Assembly: GCA_913776675.1 (NCBI GenBank) | Contig: CAJYRE010000589.1 | Location: 1-12,680 of the forward strand | Direction of reading: 5' to 3' | Length of the DNA: 12,680 nt | From: Rhizobiaceae bacterium | GTDB taxonomy: Bacteria > Pseudomonadota > Alphaproteobacteria > Rhizobiales > Rhizobiaceae | Shown: positions 11,664 to 12,680 of the stretch, piece by piece | Numbering within the stretch: position 1 is the stretch's first letter | Layout of the letters: each line of letters opens with the position of its first letter | Translations under genes and position numbers: made by a program | The notes under the pieces: generated by a model | The model's database searches: none | What the model was told of the DNA's origin: nothing | What the model saw: only the letters and a program-made list of their open reading frames with translations

Positions 11664-12680
11664 ATGCGTTACAATCAATTGGGAAATACGGGCCTTTTTG
11701 TTTCTGAGCTGTGCCTTGGAACCATGACATTTGGCGAGGCAGGGTCTGGCAGATGGGGCGCAATCGCCGATGTGGATCAGGCGGCAGCGGATACCATTGT
11801 GGAACGCTCGCTGGCGGCGGGCATTAATTTTATTGATACGGCCAATGTTTATTCGGGCGGTGTGTCGGAGCAAATTCTGGGGCAAGCGCTTCGCAATCTC
11901 AACGTTCCGCGCAAAGATGTGGTGATTGCCACCAAGTTTTACGGTGAGATGGGCGATAAGCCCAATGATCGGGGTGCATCGCGCGGGCATATTCTCGATC
12001 AGGTCGAAGCAAGCCTTGAGCGGATGCAGCTGGACTATATCGATCTCTACCAGATCCACGCCACTGATACCGTGACACCCATTGATGAAACCTTGCGGGC
12101 GCTGGATGATCTCGTCTCCCGTGATCTGGTGCGCTACATCGGCCTGTCGAACTGGGCGGCCTGGCGCATTGCCAAGGCGCTTGGCATTTCAGAGCGCAAG
12201 GGTTACGCCCGGTTTGAAACGGTGCAGGCCTATTACTCCATCGCGGGGCGTGATCTGGAGCGCGAAATTGTTCCGCTGTTGAAAGAAGAGAAAATGGGTT
12301 TGATGGTCTGGTCGCCGCTGGCGGGTGGCTTGCTGTCCGGCAAGTATGGCCCGGGTGCGCCCGGCAATGGTGAAGGTCGCCGCGCCAATTTTGACTTTCC
12401 ACCCGTCAACAGAGACCGGGCGTGGGATTGTGTGGCCGTGATGCGGGAAATAGCAAAGGCGCATCATGCAAGCGTTGCCGAAGTGGCGCTGGCCTATATT
12501 CTGGCCAAGCCGTTTGTAACCAGTGTCATCATTGGAGCCAAGCGGCTGGCGCAACTGGAAGAAAATATCAAGGCTGTCGATCTGCATTTGACGGTTGAGG
12601 ACATGGCGCGGCTGGATGAGGTCAGTGCCCTGCCTGCGGAATATCCCGGTTGGATGTTGGAGCGCCAAGGGGCTGGTCGC
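11664..12680 (+). CDS. Aldo-keto reductase, 3' end cut by the window
   Basis: The frame runs from ATG 11664 to the last base without a stop, giving 339 residues. It is a TIM-barrel aldo-keto reductase that should reduce aldehydes or ketones with NADPH. The catalytic tetrad is complete: Asp58 and Tyr63 in FIDTANVYSGG, Lys91 in IATKF, and His132 in YQIHATD. GLSNW and the NADP-binding loop VIIGAKRLAQLEENI near the end fit the family. Members of this group usually have about 340-350 residues, so only a few codons are missing. GGGAG at 11650-11654 lies 9 bp before the ATG. The gene sits behind the terminator of the formate block and is a separate unit; substrate and any link to formate are unknown. 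Confidence 0.9.
   Translation, partial: MRYNQLGNTGLFVSELCLGTMTFGEAGSGRWGAIADVDQAAADTIVERSLAAGINFIDTANVYSGGVSEQILGQALRNLNVPRKDVVIATKFYGEMGDKPNDRGASRGHILDQVEASLERMQLDYIDLYQIHATDTVTPIDETLRALDDLVSRDLVRYIGLSNWAAWRIAKALGISERKGYARFETVQAYYSIAGRDLEREIVPLLKEEKMGLMVWSPLAGGLLSGKYGPGAPGNGEGRRANFDFPPVNRDRAWDCVAVMREIAKAHHASVAEVALAYILAKPFVTSVIIGAKRLAQLEENIKAVDLHLTVEDMARLDEVSALPAEYPGWMLERQGAGR

Noticed and set aside
1..12680. CRISPR arrays, tRNA or rRNA genes, insertion sequences, phage genes
   Set aside because: No regularly spaced repeats, no cloverleaf-like or rRNA stretches and no transposase or integrase frames were seen on either strand.

Overview
The window comes from an alphaproteobacterium, most likely a member of the Rhizobiaceae (Agrobacterium/Allorhizobium/Rhizobium type). 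The reasons are the N-terminus and overall form of the ATP synthase epsilon subunit, a Rhizobiales-style intergenic repeat behind it, medium-high GC genes, and a rhizobial-type fds formate dehydrogenase cluster with its own LysR regulator. These placements rest on recognition, not on a database search. Every gene I can support is on the + strand.

Positions 1-660 hold the end of an atp operon: the last 43 codons of atpD, an intercistronic hairpin, complete atpC and a strong rho-independent terminator. Positions 661-1153 are an AT-rich, non-coding stretch. It contains a mosaic palindromic repeat bounded by TTAGAGCA direct repeats (702-774), an inverted repeat (1017-1035) and a LacI-family-type operator (1099-1112) just ahead of an L-lactate dehydrogenase gene (1154-2086). 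A small ArsR-family regulator follows (2168-2515); it has the two cysteines of the sulfide/persulfide sensors SqrR and BigR.

Positions 2648-11551 form one functional block for formate. A LysR-type regulator (2648-3541) is followed by a 183-bp control region with a T-N11-A palindrome and a plausible promoter. Then come fdsG, fdsB, fdsA, fdhD (fdsC) and fdsD, which together encode a soluble NAD+-dependent molybdenum formate dehydrogenase: FdsG and FdsB form the NuoE/NuoF-like diaphorase, FdsA is the Mo-bisPGD catalytic subunit with a chain of Fe-S clusters, FdhD is the cofactor sulfuration chaperone, and FdsD is the small accessory subunit. An oxalate/formate-type MFS transporter gene (9846-11504) follows without an intervening terminator and ends in a clear terminator. 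No oxalate-degradation genes are present, so formate is the likelier cargo. The transporter carries an extra C-terminal helix that looks like a fused copy of the separate small subunit known beside other OFA transporters.

Positions 11664-12680 contain an almost complete aldo-keto reductase gene that runs off the window end. The formate block itself is a known type of system. The less ordinary points are the transporter fusion, the isolated SqrR-like regulator between lactate and formate genes, the operator-like sites in front of ldh and fdsG, and a perfect 12-bp hairpin inside the 3' end of ldh.
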